Of a stretch of 64,000 nt of DNA, positions 1-8,405 are shown piece after piece (the stretch's first letter is position 1; the number at the start of each line of letters is the position of its first letter). The DNA lies in the NCBI GenBank assembly GCA_944321875.1, contig CALUMX010000001.1, positions 62,001-126,000 of the forward strand, given 5' to 3'. Made by a program: the position numbers and the translations under genes. The stretch is from an uncultured Muribaculaceae bacterium (GTDB taxonomy: Bacteria; Bacteroidota; Bacteroidia; Bacteroidales; Muribaculaceae). The notes beneath the pieces are model-generated. The model searched no databases. It was not told where the DNA came from and saw nothing but the letters and a program-made list of their open reading frames with translations.

Positions 1-880
1 CCTGGTCGAGACTGCCTGCAAACGGCGGATTGGCAAGGCACAATGTATACTTGTTCGTGTCGTTGTTCTCATCTGAGAGCGAATTTCGATAGTACAACTG
101 CGGTTCGTCCACGTCATGCAGCATCATGTTCATACATCCGATACGCATCATTGAAGCATCGGAATCTGACCCATGGAAAATTTCACTGCGGAAACGTTTC
201 ATAACATCAATATTCAAGAGTTCATCGCTCTGATGCTCTTGAATGTACCTCGCCGCTTCCATGATGAAACCGGCTGACCCCATGGCAGGGTCACAAATAG
301 TATCTTCGAGAGTCGGCTTCATGAGTTCAACCATCATGCGGATAATGTGCCTTGGAGTACGAAATTGACCGTTTGTTCCTGATGCAGCCATTGTGCTAAG
401 CATGTACTCATACACATCGCCCATCATGTCGGCACCGTCTGCTGCAATTTCCTCTATTCCCTCAACAACACGCGACAATAACCGGGCATTGTTAATCTGA
501 AAAACGGTATTCTCCATTGCCTTACTGTAGGCAGAGCCTTCTCCGCTTATATAACGAAGAAAAATAAAAACATCATTGCGTACTCTGTTCAGCATCTTTG
601 CAGGCTCCATATCCTTAAAAATGTGCCAGCGCATTTCCTCATAAGGTACATCCTGATCAGTCGACGGATTGTGCCATAATCCTTTCGGGAATGTAGGGTT
701 TACCAATGAATCACCCGTCAGATTGGCAATAACCTCTTTTTGCAATTGGCTCTCATCGAGCATTTTCATAAAAAGCAAATACGTTATCTGCTCAAAAATT
801 GCCGAAGGTTGGGTAAATCCACTGTTCCAGAATGTCTGCCATACGGCATCTATTTTTTGCTTTATTTCGCCTGTAATCAT
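1..880 (-). CDS. hsdM: Type I restriction-modification methylase subunit (HsdM), partial
   Basis: The reading frame starts at an ATG at 880 on the minus strand and stays open for 293 codons to the left edge, so only the N-terminal part is present. The N-terminal helical HsdM region is followed by a SAM-binding motif I of the form CDPAMGSAGF and, at the very edge, the N6-adenine methylase motif NPPF. In motif I the usual DPACGSGGF reads DPAMGSAGF, a mild variant. HsdM transfers methyl groups to adenine in complex with the HsdS specificity subunit, and it also works with HsdR for cleavage. hsdS and hsdR would lie beyond the window. Family assignment is secure; which restriction system it belongs to cannot be seen. 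Confidence 0.9.
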   Translation of the reverse strand, partial: MITGEIKQKIDAVWQTFWNSGFTQPSAIFEQITYLLFMKMLDESQLQKEVIANLTGDSLVNPTFPKGLWHNPSTDQDVPYEEMRWHIFKDMEPAKMLNRVRNDVFIFLRYISGEGSAYSKAMENTVFQINNARLLSRVVEGIEEIAADGADMMGDVYEYMLSTMAASGTNGQFRTPRHIIRMMVELMKPTLEDTICDPAMGSAGFIMEAARYIQEHQSDELLNIDVMKRFRSEIFHGSDSDASMMRIGCMNMMLHDVDEPQLYYRNSLSDENNDTNKYTLCLANPPFAGSLDQ

Positions 881-1373
881 AAATGTACTACTTTGATGTT
901 ATTTACAATATTAATAAAAATATCAATATTTGCCAAATAAGACAAGTTACATTGGATATTATTGCTGTCCGATAAAAAATCCAAGAACTACAACAATCAG
1001 TTGATTTTTCAATCCGCTATCAGATATTCTATTAATAGAAATTGTCGATTGGAGAATTGCCTGAAGATTGCCTATACAATAGTTTCCATAGGCGATTCCT
1101 CGCTCGTAGGGATGTACCCCAGGTGCATCCGCCCCGCAAAAATCCGGAACAAACACCTGTAAATCATTGAATCATTCAGCAAAGTGCTGCCTGCGGGCGC
1201 ACCTGGTGTACACCCCTAAAAGCCGGTGAAAAATAAATCTGAATATCGGGAATCTCCAAGAGTGATTTTCCACAACACCTATCGGATAAAATACCTTGAA
1301 ATTAGAATATTATGCCTTTTTGCGGATAATAAGCCGCAAAACCTGAAGACTGAGAAACTTTCGACTCTTTTCG
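881..1373. other. Intergenic gap of about 490 bp between hsdM and the NodB gene
   Basis: No convincing gene is present. Short open frames exist on both strands (about 65 codons) but overlap each other antisense and match nothing I recognise. The gap is AT-rich at its left end and holds one notable structure, the imperfect inverted repeat at 1107-1218. It lies between a restriction-modification gene, commonly mobile, and a biosynthetic cluster, so it may be an insertion boundary (inference). Confidence 0.6.
1107..1218. repeat. Long imperfect inverted repeat in intergenic DNA
   Basis: The left arm at 1107-1126 and the right arm at 1199-1218 are reverse complements at 18 of 20 positions. Pairing continues inward with GCCCCGCA (1131-1138) against TGCGGGC (1192-1198), giving roughly 27 paired bases with a four-base bulge and a loop of about 53 nt. 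There is no T-run after either arm, so it is not a typical terminator. It could be a small non-autonomous element, a structured RNA or a relic. Confidence 0.6.
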
Positions 1374-2042
1374 TTACGGGAGGAGGGAGTTGAAGGTGTA
1401 GCCGGTGGTTTTCAGATAGGTGAGGATGTCGTGAAGAAGGCGGTCACTGCCGGGCAGGCGGTCGTGGAGCAGGATGATGGCTCCAGGTTTGAGTTTGCCT
1501 TCGATGTGTTTCAACACGGTATCAGGGTCGGAATTACGGGTGTCGTAGGTGCGGATGGTCCATCCTACGGGACGAAGCTCCAACCGACGCACAACAGCAG
1601 CCACGGTGGGATTGGTCACCCCAAACGGAGGTCGGAACAAAGTTACTTTTCTATCCGAAACTTTTTCCAACGCGGCAGAACAAGCCTCCACGTCGGCAAG
1701 CATCGCCTGCCTGCGCAACAGAGGGAAACGGGAAGTATGGGTGTGGGAATGGTTACCTACGGCATGCCCCTCGGCAAGGATACGCCGTACGATTTCAGGA
1801 TGTGCCTCTACTTTCTCTCCAATACAGAAAAACACGGCTTTTGCCCTATGTGCCTTCAGCACGTCGAGCACTTTCGGGGTCTGTTCGGGGTCAGGACCGT
1901 CATCAAACGTAAGATAAACACGTTTCTCCTTCGTTTCCACACGGTTAAGACATTTAAGATAAACACCGCTGTCAATGCTCCACGAAGCGTAGAAGAGCAA
2001 AAAAACGACCGCAAGGCAAAGCAATACAATCCCGATTATCAT
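1374..2042 (-). CDS. Polysaccharide deacetylase (NodB-type), cluster member
   Basis: A 222-residue protein with an N-terminal membrane anchor (residues 1-20, hydrophobic), then a NodB homology domain. The first motif TFDDGP lies at 45-50 with metal-binding Asp48. The HxxxH pair is in HSHTH at 98-102, and FRPPFG at 136-141 is motif 3. Enzymes of this fold are metal-dependent and remove acetyl groups from N- or O-acetylated sugars, usually at the cell surface. It is the last gene of the fatty-acid-like cluster, overlapping the preceding ketosynthase-like gene by 4 bp (ATGA), so it is co-transcribed. Its substrate in this cluster is unknown. One possibility is a sugar head group on the lipid product. 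Confidence 0.88.
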   Translation of the reverse strand: MIIGIVLLCLAVVFLLFYASWSIDSGVYLKCLNRVETKEKRVYLTFDDGPDPEQTPKVLDVLKAHRAKAVFFCIGEKVEAHPEIVRRILAEGHAVGNHSHTHTSRFPLLRRQAMLADVEACSAALEKVSDRKVTLFRPPFGVTNPTVAAVVRRLELRPVGWTIRTYDTRNSDPDTVLKHIEGKLKPGAIILLHDRLPGSDRLLHDILTYLKTTGYTFNSLLP

Positions 2043-2905
2043 TTTTCAAGCAGTATCAGTGAATGGTATCTGTCCAAATAGCAATTATAGACGAGCGCAT
2101 AACCTTCGCTCAACTCGCTCGCTGCCCGATAAAGGCCATAGGCTACCGCTGTCGGATATTCGCCGCATTCCTCCTTAAAAGCCATACGCTCTCCCCTGAC
2201 TTTGCAGCTGCCGCCACAAGCCGTCAGGCACACATCGCCGGAAACAACACCGTTATCGCTCAGAAAGCGGTCTATCCATTCATCCACCTCTTCCCGGCTC
2301 ATTTTGCCCGAAAAGGTGGAAAAATCCACAAAGGCAGCCGCAGAAGCAGCCGTTGGAGCCGTATCCAACAGAAAAAACTGCGCACCCTCTCCACGGAAAG
2401 CATCACTGTCCAGACAACCCAAACGGCGCTCTATGACCTCGCCGCTGTCGATACGCTCGTCAATCCCGCCAAGCAGCACATTGCGCCGTCCCTCACCCAA
2501 CAGCAAGGCGGCATCCGTCAATCCGTTCTCAAAACTGTGTCCACACTGTGCATACGTCATATTATAGGCGTTCGAGTGCAACAGCAAAGCCAATTGACCG
2601 CCCAACGTGTTGAACGTGGAGTGAATAAAGGTCGTAGGGTTCAGCATCTGACCGCCGTTATCGAGCATCTCGTTCAGAAATTTCTCCGTATCGGCCAGAC
2701 AACCCAATCCCGTAGTCGTAATAACAGCCTCCACCTCGACTCCGGCGGCACACTGCAGCCCTGAGGCTACTCCCATCTTCAGCATACGCCCCATGCGACG
2801 ACGCATGTTGGCATTCGGAATCAATGCCTTATAGTCGGGCGCATCGCCCTTGGGCGGACAGATGGATGAAAGGGAATTGATATAAATCTTCTGCATGGCT
2901 CTCAC
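2039..2905 (-). CDS. Ketosynthase-like protein without active-site Cys (chain-length-factor-like)
   Basis: A 288-residue protein of the thiolase/ketosynthase-like type found beside true ketosynthases in Bacteroidetes aryl-polyene or flexirubin-like clusters. The thiolase-fold N half is recognisable (ITTTGLGCLADTEKFL near 62-77, then NPTTFIHSTFNTLGGQLAL), but where a ketosynthase has its Cys nucleophile the sequence reads around NMTYAQCGHSF, and the two catalytic His motifs are absent. It is shorter than a full ketosynthase (about 400 residues). I infer a non-catalytic partner or chain-length factor for the adjacent enzyme. Its start overlaps the end of the 2902-4086 gene by 4 bp; an internal Met four codons in is a possible alternative start. 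Confidence 0.75.
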   Translation of the reverse strand: MRAMQKIYINSLSSICPPKGDAPDYKALIPNANMRRRMGRMLKMGVASGLQCAAGVEVEAVITTTGLGCLADTEKFLNEMLDNGGQMLNPTTFIHSTFNTLGGQLALLLHSNAYNMTYAQCGHSFENGLTDAALLLGEGRRNVLLGGIDERIDSGEVIERRLGCLDSDAFRGEGAQFFLLDTAPTAASAAAFVDFSTFSGKMSREEVDEWIDRFLSDNGVVSGDVCLTACGGSCKVRGERMAFKEECGEYPTAVAYGLYRAASELSEGYALVYNCYLDRYHSLILLEK

Positions 2906-4086
2906 TCCTTATAACGTGAAAAAACAAGGGAGGAATCGTTGCCTCCGAAGCCGAACGCATTGACCACCACATGGCGCAATCCGTCAACGGATGTCCATTC
3001 GGTCACAGGCGACAAGCCGGTCTCAGCCATCGGAGTGGTAAAGTTCAGATTGGGGAACACACAACCCCGAGCCAGCGACAGAGCGGCATAGACCGACTCA
3101 ATGCCCGCCGAGGCACCAAGCGTGTGTCCGATAAAAGGTTTGACGGAACTGAACAGCGGCATACGGTCGCCAAACAAACGCAACATCGCACGGCTTTCCG
3201 AAAGGTCGTTTCCGGGTGTTCCCGTACCGTGAGTCTTCACATAGCCCACGTCCTCAGGACACACTCCTGCCATGCGCAAAGCCTGCTCCATCGCCATCAG
3301 CGCACCGTCGCCTTCCGGCGAGCTGCCGGTCTGATGATAGGCCTCATTGACGTTGGCATAGCCCGAAAGCACACAATAAGGCTCATGCCTGAGGTCGCTC
3401 TCACGCTCCAACACCAGATAACCCGCACCCTCACCCAGATTGAGCCCGGCGCGCGTATCATCGAAAGGCCGTGTCAGGCAACGGTCGAGTATCATCAACG
3501 AATTGAAACCGTGAAGCGTAAAATCGCACAAGGCATCCGTGCCTCCCACAATTGCCGCACGCACTAATCCCTGACGTATCATTCTCGCTCCGAGCATAAT
3601 GGCATTGGCAGCCGACGAACAAGCCGTACTGATAGTCACCGGCGGACGGGACACGCCTAAATGCCGTGCCACAAATTCCGTACTCGCCGCACAACTGTGC
3701 ATCCGCACGTCAGCCAGGTCACCAGCCTTGTTATCTTCGCGAAATTGCCCGTAGAACACTTCGCTGCGGTCCATTCCCCCGACTGAGGTAGCAGAAATGA
3801 AAGCCACCGAACCGTCAGGTGTCAATCCTGCGTCGGCTACAGCCTCCCTTGCCGCCATGAGAGCCAGCAACGCCGTACGCGACACCACCGCCGTTTCCGG
3901 CAGTTTCAACAGTCGCTTCAATTCGGCGTTTCCTACCTTTACCTCACCGGCAGGCACGTCAAGACGTGTGGGAAAATGACAAATTTTTCCCACTCCCGAC
4001 CTGCCGAGACGGAGCGACTCCCAATTTTCAGCCACCCCCGTTCCAATGGCAGAGATAACCCCCAGTCCGGTTACGCAGACGTTCAT
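2902..4086 (-). CDS. Beta-ketoacyl-ACP synthase (FabF-like)
   Basis: A 394-residue condensing enzyme of the FabB/FabF class with a full catalytic triad: Cys156 in STACSSA, His286 in THGTGTPGND and His321 in GHTLGASAG. These enzymes extend an acyl chain by decarboxylative Claisen condensation with malonyl-ACP. Its start codon overlaps the stop of the acyl carrier protein gene by 4 bp (4083-4086), and its stop overlaps the next ketosynthase-like gene, so the three are translationally coupled. Together with that partner it resembles the KS/CLF pairs of aryl-polyene clusters rather than housekeeping FabF (inference from context). Confidence 0.9.
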   Translation of the reverse strand: MNVCVTGLGVISAIGTGVAENWESLRLGRSGVGKICHFPTRLDVPAGEVKVGNAELKRLLKLPETAVVSRTALLALMAAREAVADAGLTPDGSVAFISATSVGGMDRSEVFYGQFREDNKAGDLADVRMHSCAASTEFVARHLGVSRPPVTISTACSSAANAIMLGARMIRQGLVRAAIVGGTDALCDFTLHGFNSLMILDRCLTRPFDDTRAGLNLGEGAGYLVLERESDLRHEPYCVLSGYANVNEAYHQTGSSPEGDGALMAMEQALRMAGVCPEDVGYVKTHGTGTPGNDLSESRAMLRLFGDRMPLFSSVKPFIGHTLGASAGIESVYAALSLARGCVFPNLNFTTPMAETGLSPVTEWTSVDGLRHVVVNAFGFGGNDSSLVFSRYKE

Positions 4087-4340
4087 TTCCGATTGGCCGT
4101 AATGTAGTCAGCCAACGTACGGACAGAATAGAAAATCTCCTTGCCTTTCGCCGGATTGTCGATTTTCAGACCGTAGTTGCGTTCCAAAATCAATATGATT
4201 TCCAAAGCGTCGATGGAATCCAATCCCAGACCCTCGTCACCGAAAAGCGGTGCCTCCGCGTCGATGTCGGCCGGAGTAAGGTCCTCAAGATTCAGATTCT
4301 CAATCAAATGCTGCTTCAGTTCTTCTATCAGTTTTTCCAT
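4083..4340 (-). CDS. Acyl carrier protein
   Basis: An 85-residue acidic protein with the phosphopantetheine attachment motif LDSIDALE; Ser42 is the expected prosthetic-group site. Helices flanking the motif fit the ACP fold. It carries growing acyl chains as thioesters between the enzymes of this cluster. It sits between two ketosynthase genes (4 bp gap on one side, 4 bp overlap on the other), so it is a cluster-specific carrier and not the general fatty-acid ACP, which is usually next to fabF. Confidence 0.92.
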   Translation of the reverse strand: MEKLIEELKQHLIENLNLEDLTPADIDAEAPLFGDEGLGLDSIDALEIILILERNYGLKIDNPAKGKEIFYSVRTLADYITANRK

Positions 4341-4344
4341 TATT

Positions 4345-6057
4345 CTATTTTTTAATCAGTTCAAAGTTAGCACAATATTCGTTCTGCAACAACTCACACC
4401 ACCCTATTATGCAATATTTTGCCTTCGTGCGTGAAAGTGCAGCCGAAGCGTGGGCCAGCATCCGCTCCCGGTCGTAACCATCGACGATGAAGAACGTATT
4501 CTCTCCCTTTATCTTATGACGGATGCAAATTTCGCCAATTGTGACGTTAGGCAACGTATAGACAAATACAGCCGGGCTGACCATTTCCGCACCACCCTCA
4601 TTGAGAAGCTGCTGATGCCGCCAGTCGCTGTCGAGCGAAGCACTGCGGTTGGCCAGTATCACCGCCATCTCCTCCGGCTCAAAGACAATGCCCTCCAGCA
4701 ACAGAGCCGCAGCCTCGTAGCCGAGCTTCGCCATATTGTCCATCTTGAAGAATTTCATATTGCTCTCGCCACGAGCCTTATGCACCTCGCGTATCATCTG
4801 TCCGAACTCTGCGGCATCCGTTGTCATCCTCTCACGGCCGTCAACTGTGATACGGCCACCTTCCACCGTCACACGGCGCAAAGACTCTAACGTAACCGGC
4901 TCCAACCGCGGCATCGGCCTAACCTCTTCCGGCAGGCTCAGCACTATGGCCGCGTTACAGCCGCCAAATCCGGATGCCGTCTTCAGGCAATGACGCATCG
5001 GCATACGGCGATGGGTGGATTCCACATTGAGCGGTACGGAAACACCACACTCTCCGTAACCTTTCGTACCCCAGAAATCACCGGAAAGCAGTTCATGACA
5101 ACAGATAACTGTCTCAATCACGCCCGAAGCACCGAGCGTATGCCCAAAATAGGATTTCAGGCTCTGTACTGGCTTCGCTTCCAATCCGGCAAGCGCAACA
5201 GCCTTTGCCTCCATCTCATCGTTATAGACCGTAGCCGTCCCGTGAAGGTTAAGGAACGAGAGGTCATCGGCGCTGATACCGCTGTCAAGCATTGCATCGC
5301 GCATCGCAAAATATAGGCCGTCGCCCGTACGCGAAGGACCGGATATATGGTTGGCATCGTTACTGATGGCTCCACCAGTAACTGCCACAGCCCCTTTCCT
5401 GCAATCGGCGCTGAGGAGCAACGCTCCACAAGCCTCTCCCAGCGAGAGTCCGTCACGGGCGGAATCGTAAGGACGACACGGCTGACCGCTGACCGATTTG
5501 AACGATAGGAATCCCGATGTAATAAAGGGAGAAAGTTCGTCGCAACCCAATACCACTACGTCACGGCATTCACCATCCTCAATCATCCGTTTTGCCACCA
5601 CAATGGCCGACACGCCCGAAATACAGGCATTGGACACTACCTCTGTCCGCTTTTCATCCATACCGGAAAACGCGGCAATCCGCCGTGCTGTCTCAGCCAA
5701 CGGCAGCCGGCTGTCGGACAATCCGGAAGAAAGCAGACTGATGTTGCCCTTCGTTGTCGACAATATGAGAGGACAATCCGCCAGGCTTCTTTCAGCCTTC
5801 TCCGCCAGTTGCCTCAACGTCTCTACGGCCAATCGCTCAAAACGTGTCATGTCCTCTTCCTGTGACGGCAAATAATCATCAGGAATCAAAGCTGCCTGCA
5901 AAGGAGCCTCGCCCGTACGGCTATCCTGCCGCAGGGCAATGCCCGAACGGTAATGACGCAGCGACTCCACGTTTTCGGCAGTTATCCGGCCGATGGAGCT
6001 AATCAGTGCGTCAGCCACGACATAAGCCGTTAATCTATGTTCCATTTCTTTTTCCAT
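4345..6057 (-). CDS. Ketosynthase with an extra C-terminal half-ketosynthase-like domain
   Basis: 570 residues, much longer than the usual 400. Residues 1-380 form a complete ketosynthase with Cys145 in NACISG, His272 in LHGTAT and His306 in GHTLGASG. Residues 395-430 look like a linker. Residues 434-570 resemble the N-terminal part of a second ketosynthase-like protein (FKMDNMAKLGYEAA, VILANRSASLDSDWRHQ, SPAVFVYTLPNVTIGE), without a recognisable nucleophile. A fusion of a condensing enzyme to a chain-length-factor-like piece is my inference. The start overlaps the upstream thioesterase by 28 bp; Met5 would shorten the overlap to 16 bp. Confidence 0.85.
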   Translation of the reverse strand: MEKEMEHRLTAYVVADALISSIGRITAENVESLRHYRSGIALRQDSRTGEAPLQAALIPDDYLPSQEEDMTRFERLAVETLRQLAEKAERSLADCPLILSTTKGNISLLSSGLSDSRLPLAETARRIAAFSGMDEKRTEVVSNACISGVSAIVVAKRMIEDGECRDVVVLGCDELSPFITSGFLSFKSVSGQPCRPYDSARDGLSLGEACGALLLSADCRKGAVAVTGGAISNDANHISGPSRTGDGLYFAMRDAMLDSGISADDLSFLNLHGTATVYNDEMEAKAVALAGLEAKPVQSLKSYFGHTLGASGVIETVICCHELLSGDFWGTKGYGECGVSVPLNVESTHRRMPMRHCLKTASGFGGCNAAIVLSLPEEVRPMPRLEPVTLESLRRVTVEGGRITVDGRERMTTDAAEFGQMIREVHKARGESNMKFFKMDNMAKLGYEAAALLLEGIVFEPEEMAVILANRSASLDSDWRHQQLLNEGGAEMVSPAVFVYTLPNVTIGEICIRHKIKGENTFFIVDGYDRERMLAHASAALSRTKAKYCIIGWCELLQNEYCANFELIKK

Positions 6058-6470
6058 TCTTCATAAAAAGCCGGATTGTTAAGTTCCAGCTCTTGCTTAT
6101 CGTTGAGAAATACCTGAACCGTAGAACCTGAGGCCATCACCTCCATCGACTCTGCCTCATAGACAATGTAGTCAAACTCAATCTTGGCTGCCTCGCAGGG
6201 AATGTAGCGCGTCTCAACGATGATTTCCTGACCGAAAGTCAGTGATTTCTTATAGCTGCAATGCAGGTCGACAATCGGAATCGTGTAGCCCAGCGAATAG
6301 ACTCGCAGGTATTCCAAACCATAGTTACGGCCGAATGACTCCCGACCGTCCTCAAAAAATTTCACATAATTACCGTGCCACACCACTCCCATCGCGTCGG
6401 TCTCGCTGAAGCGGATGGGCACTCTGACGCGGTCGACCAATGCCGCCGCCCGTTTCTTTCCGTGTCTCAT
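6030..6470 (-). CDS. Acyl thioesterase (4-hydroxybenzoyl-CoA thioesterase family)
   Basis: A 146-residue single hotdog domain. The family hallmark is RFSETDAMGVVWHGNYVKFFEDGRE near residues 20-45, with the catalytic Asp of the ETDAMG segment and the HGNY turn. Such proteins hydrolyse acyl-CoA or acyl-ACP thioesters. Here it probably releases or edits the product of the neighbouring ketosynthases. It overlaps the dehydratase-like gene by 4 bp upstream and the large ketosynthase downstream. FabZ-type activity is unlikely because the DxxGxVxHxxY pattern is thioesterase-specific. Confidence 0.87.
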   Translation of the reverse strand: MRHGKKRAAALVDRVRVPIRFSETDAMGVVWHGNYVKFFEDGRESFGRNYGLEYLRVYSLGYTIPIVDLHCSYKKSLTFGQEIIVETRYIPCEAAKIEFDYIVYEAESMEVMASGSTVQVFLNDKQELELNNPAFYEEWKKKWNID

Positions 6471-6883
6471 TGCAATAAGATTTTCATGTTTCCGTGAGCA
6501 ATCTCTTCCTCGTTCACCCTGACACTGACATGGATAAGCGAGACTCCTACCACCTGCTGCAACAAGTCAACCTCCGTGTGAAGCACCTCTCCCTCAACCG
6601 GCCGGCGGTGAAGTACGAACTTATCGACAGAGCCGATAAATCCCAAGCGGACAGGCTCGTTGTTCATCCGGGCAAGATACCCCGCCCGTGCTGCCGCCGA
6701 CTGAGCCATGTGCTCAATCAATCCGGCCTCATCGAGAGCTTCCCCATTGAAGAAAAGATTGTCGCGACGCACCGTCAGCGTCGTGTACGAACGAGTATCT
6801 TCCATTCCGTCAAAAGAATCGACCATCACAATCGGAGGCCGTTGCGGAAGTAACTCCAATATGTCATCATTCTCGTTTTTCAT
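6467..6883 (-). CDS. 3-hydroxyacyl-ACP dehydratase-like hotdog protein (ApeP/FabZ-like)
   Basis: A 138-residue hotdog protein. The N-terminal LPQRPPIVMVD and the central AGLIEHMAQSAAA correspond to the conserved FabZ/ApeP blocks. FabZ has GHFPG before the central helix; here the matching stretch reads FFNGEALDEAG, so the usual catalytic His is missing, while the helix Glu (LIEHMAQ) is kept. It could use a different residue, act as a binding partner, or be an ApeP-type enzyme with altered chemistry. Its position between acyltransferase and thioesterase matches aryl-polyene-like gene sets. Confidence 0.78.
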   Translation of the reverse strand: MKNENDDILELLPQRPPIVMVDSFDGMEDTRSYTTLTVRRDNLFFNGEALDEAGLIEHMAQSAAARAGYLARMNNEPVRLGFIGSVDKFVLHRRPVEGEVLHTEVDLLQQVVGVSLIHVSVRVNEEEIAHGNMKILLQ

Positions 6884-6886
6884 ACG

Positions 6887-7786
6887 TCAATCCTTGTTGT
6901 TTTTCATTATATTCCAGAAATCGAAATAGTTGAACCACTGTTCCGGATATTTCCGCACCATTTTTTCCAATACCGTCACATACTGACGAAGTAACGGTTG
7001 CCCGTCGGTACGCCCGGCCACAGGGTCAGCCACAAAGAAATGAAAGCGATAGGTACGGTGCCGCTCTCGCATGGCAAAATAGAACACCACCGGCTTGCGC
7101 AAACGCGAAGCCAACAGAAACGGACCTTGCGGAAACTGAGTCTCCCGGCCCATGAACGAAGCCGAAAGCAGTTTGTCTTCATTCACATAGCGGTCGCCTT
7201 GAAAACACACATACTCGTGCTTGTCGAGTGCTTCCGTAATTTGAAATACATGGTCAAGACTTCCGTTTCTTACGCCTATCACCTTGAAATCAGGCATTAT
7301 CTCCTTGTTCGATTCCAGTATTTCCTTTATGCGGCGATGTTCGTTGTCGAACATCACGATGTTGATTTTCTTGCCGTACTCATCAAAAAAAGGACTGCCT
7401 ATCTCCCAGTTGCCTATATGAGCTCCGATAACCACCACACCTGTATCAGCATTGAGAATACGCAGAAATTCGTCGTAGTTCTCAAACTGGAAACGATAGC
7501 GGTCTTTCATCCCTGCCTGAACTGCCACCTTGTCAATCAACGTCTGCCCCAAACGGTAATAGTTGCGGAAAAGGAAACCTACCGAACGCAACCTACCCTG
7601 CCGCAAGATACAGCGCGAATAAACCCATACACTCCGGGTGGCTTTTGGTGCAAAAGGAATGAAATAAGTCACCACCAGACACAGAAAGGCATATGCCGCT
7701 CTCACTCCCAACCAGCGGATGAGATAGATGAAAAAGAGGTAGCCCAACGCCCCTCCACGCGTCTGTCCTTTCCATTTTCCAGCCAT
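6887..7786 (-). CDS. Lysophospholipid/lipid A acyltransferase family protein (HtrB/LpxL-like)
   Basis: A 299-residue LPLAT-superfamily protein with hydrophobic segments near the N-terminus (residues 12-45) that would anchor it in the inner membrane. The catalytic HX4E motif is HIGNWE at 123-128, and a second block reads QGDRYVNEDK followed by FPQGPF. Enzymes of this family move an acyl group from ACP onto a lipid or glycolipid. It is the first gene of the fatty-acid-like set and begins 10 bp after the WbqC-like gene stops. In aryl-polyene clusters an acyltransferase of this type attaches the polyene to a lipid head group; that role here is inferred from context. Confidence 0.85.
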   Translation of the reverse strand: MAGKWKGQTRGGALGYLFFIYLIRWLGVRAAYAFLCLVVTYFIPFAPKATRSVWVYSRCILRQGRLRSVGFLFRNYYRLGQTLIDKVAVQAGMKDRYRFQFENYDEFLRILNADTGVVVIGAHIGNWEIGSPFFDEYGKKINIVMFDNEHRRIKEILESNKEIMPDFKVIGVRNGSLDHVFQITEALDKHEYVCFQGDRYVNEDKLLSASFMGRETQFPQGPFLLASRLRKPVVFYFAMRERHRTYRFHFFVADPVAGRTDGQPLLRQYVTVLEKMVRKYPEQWFNYFDFWNIMKNNKD

Positions 7787-7796
7787 AGGTATTGTT

Positions 7797-8405
7797 TTAG
7801 ATGCCTTTCAATGCAAAAATAGCCTCACGTCCGACGTTGAACAGCAAATCAAGGATAGAAAGACGGTCGCAAAAACCGTGACGATCGGCCCAAATCTGAT
7901 AGTAAGGCTTCAACGCATCCTCCGTCAGCTGACGGTCGCGCATATCGGCAACAGTACCGTCCTGTTTCCATCCGCTGTCATTGACTGTTACTGTCTCAAT
8001 CGGAAGGTCGAGAAACTCAACGACCGCCTTGTGCAGCTCCAGGTCGAGGGCGGCTACAGTCGTAATGGACGTATCGTCGTAAATACGTTTTAAATCATCA
8101 GCAAAGTAGTCGAAGAAAGGCGTGCGTCCATAAGCCGAGAATAAGGCTCCCCAATGGTTGTGACGCCAGTTGCCGTGTTCAGACAGCTGCACGTCGGCTA
8201 CCCGCATCGAAGCATTCGGCTTCTGCAGCGAGGCCGACAGCGAAGTCAATCCGTTAGGTCCAACGATATCCATGCGGTTCAATGCCTTACGGTGCTTGTC
8301 GTAACGCTCCGTCAGGTCGAAACCCACCGTCCCATAACGAAGCATGGCAGCGTAGTAGCCCACGCTGCCTGCATATCTCAGGTTGAATACAGCCTCAATC
8401 ATCAT
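7797..8405 (-). CDS. WbqC-like family protein
   Basis: About 202 residues. I place the start at the ATG at 8405, whose last two bases overlap the lepB TGA at 8404-8402 (ATGA arrangement); a second ATG follows directly. An upstream in-frame extension would run deeper into lepB and looks spurious. The protein contains the WbqC-type blocks LTSLSASLQKPNASMRVADV and a HGNWRHNHWGALFSAYGRTP region (given separately). Members are found near lipid and polysaccharide genes in Bacteroidetes; their biochemical role is not settled. Location between lepB and an acyltransferase suggests an envelope-related task (inference). Confidence 0.8.
   Translation of the reverse strand: MMIEAVFNLRYAGSVGYYAAMLRYGTVGFDLTERYDKHRKALNRMDIVGPNGLTSLSASLQKPNASMRVADVQLSEHGNWRHNHWGALFSAYGRTPFFDYFADDLKRIYDDTSITTVAALDLELHKAVVEFLDLPIETVTVNDSGWKQDGTVADMRDRQLTEDALKPYYQIWADRHGFCDRLSILDLLFNVGREAIFALKGI

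Noticed and set aside
962-1162. Two overlapping 65-codon frames on opposite strands beside the inverted repeat
   Set aside because: They mirror each other over the repeat arm and neither has a recognisable motif or a good start signal.
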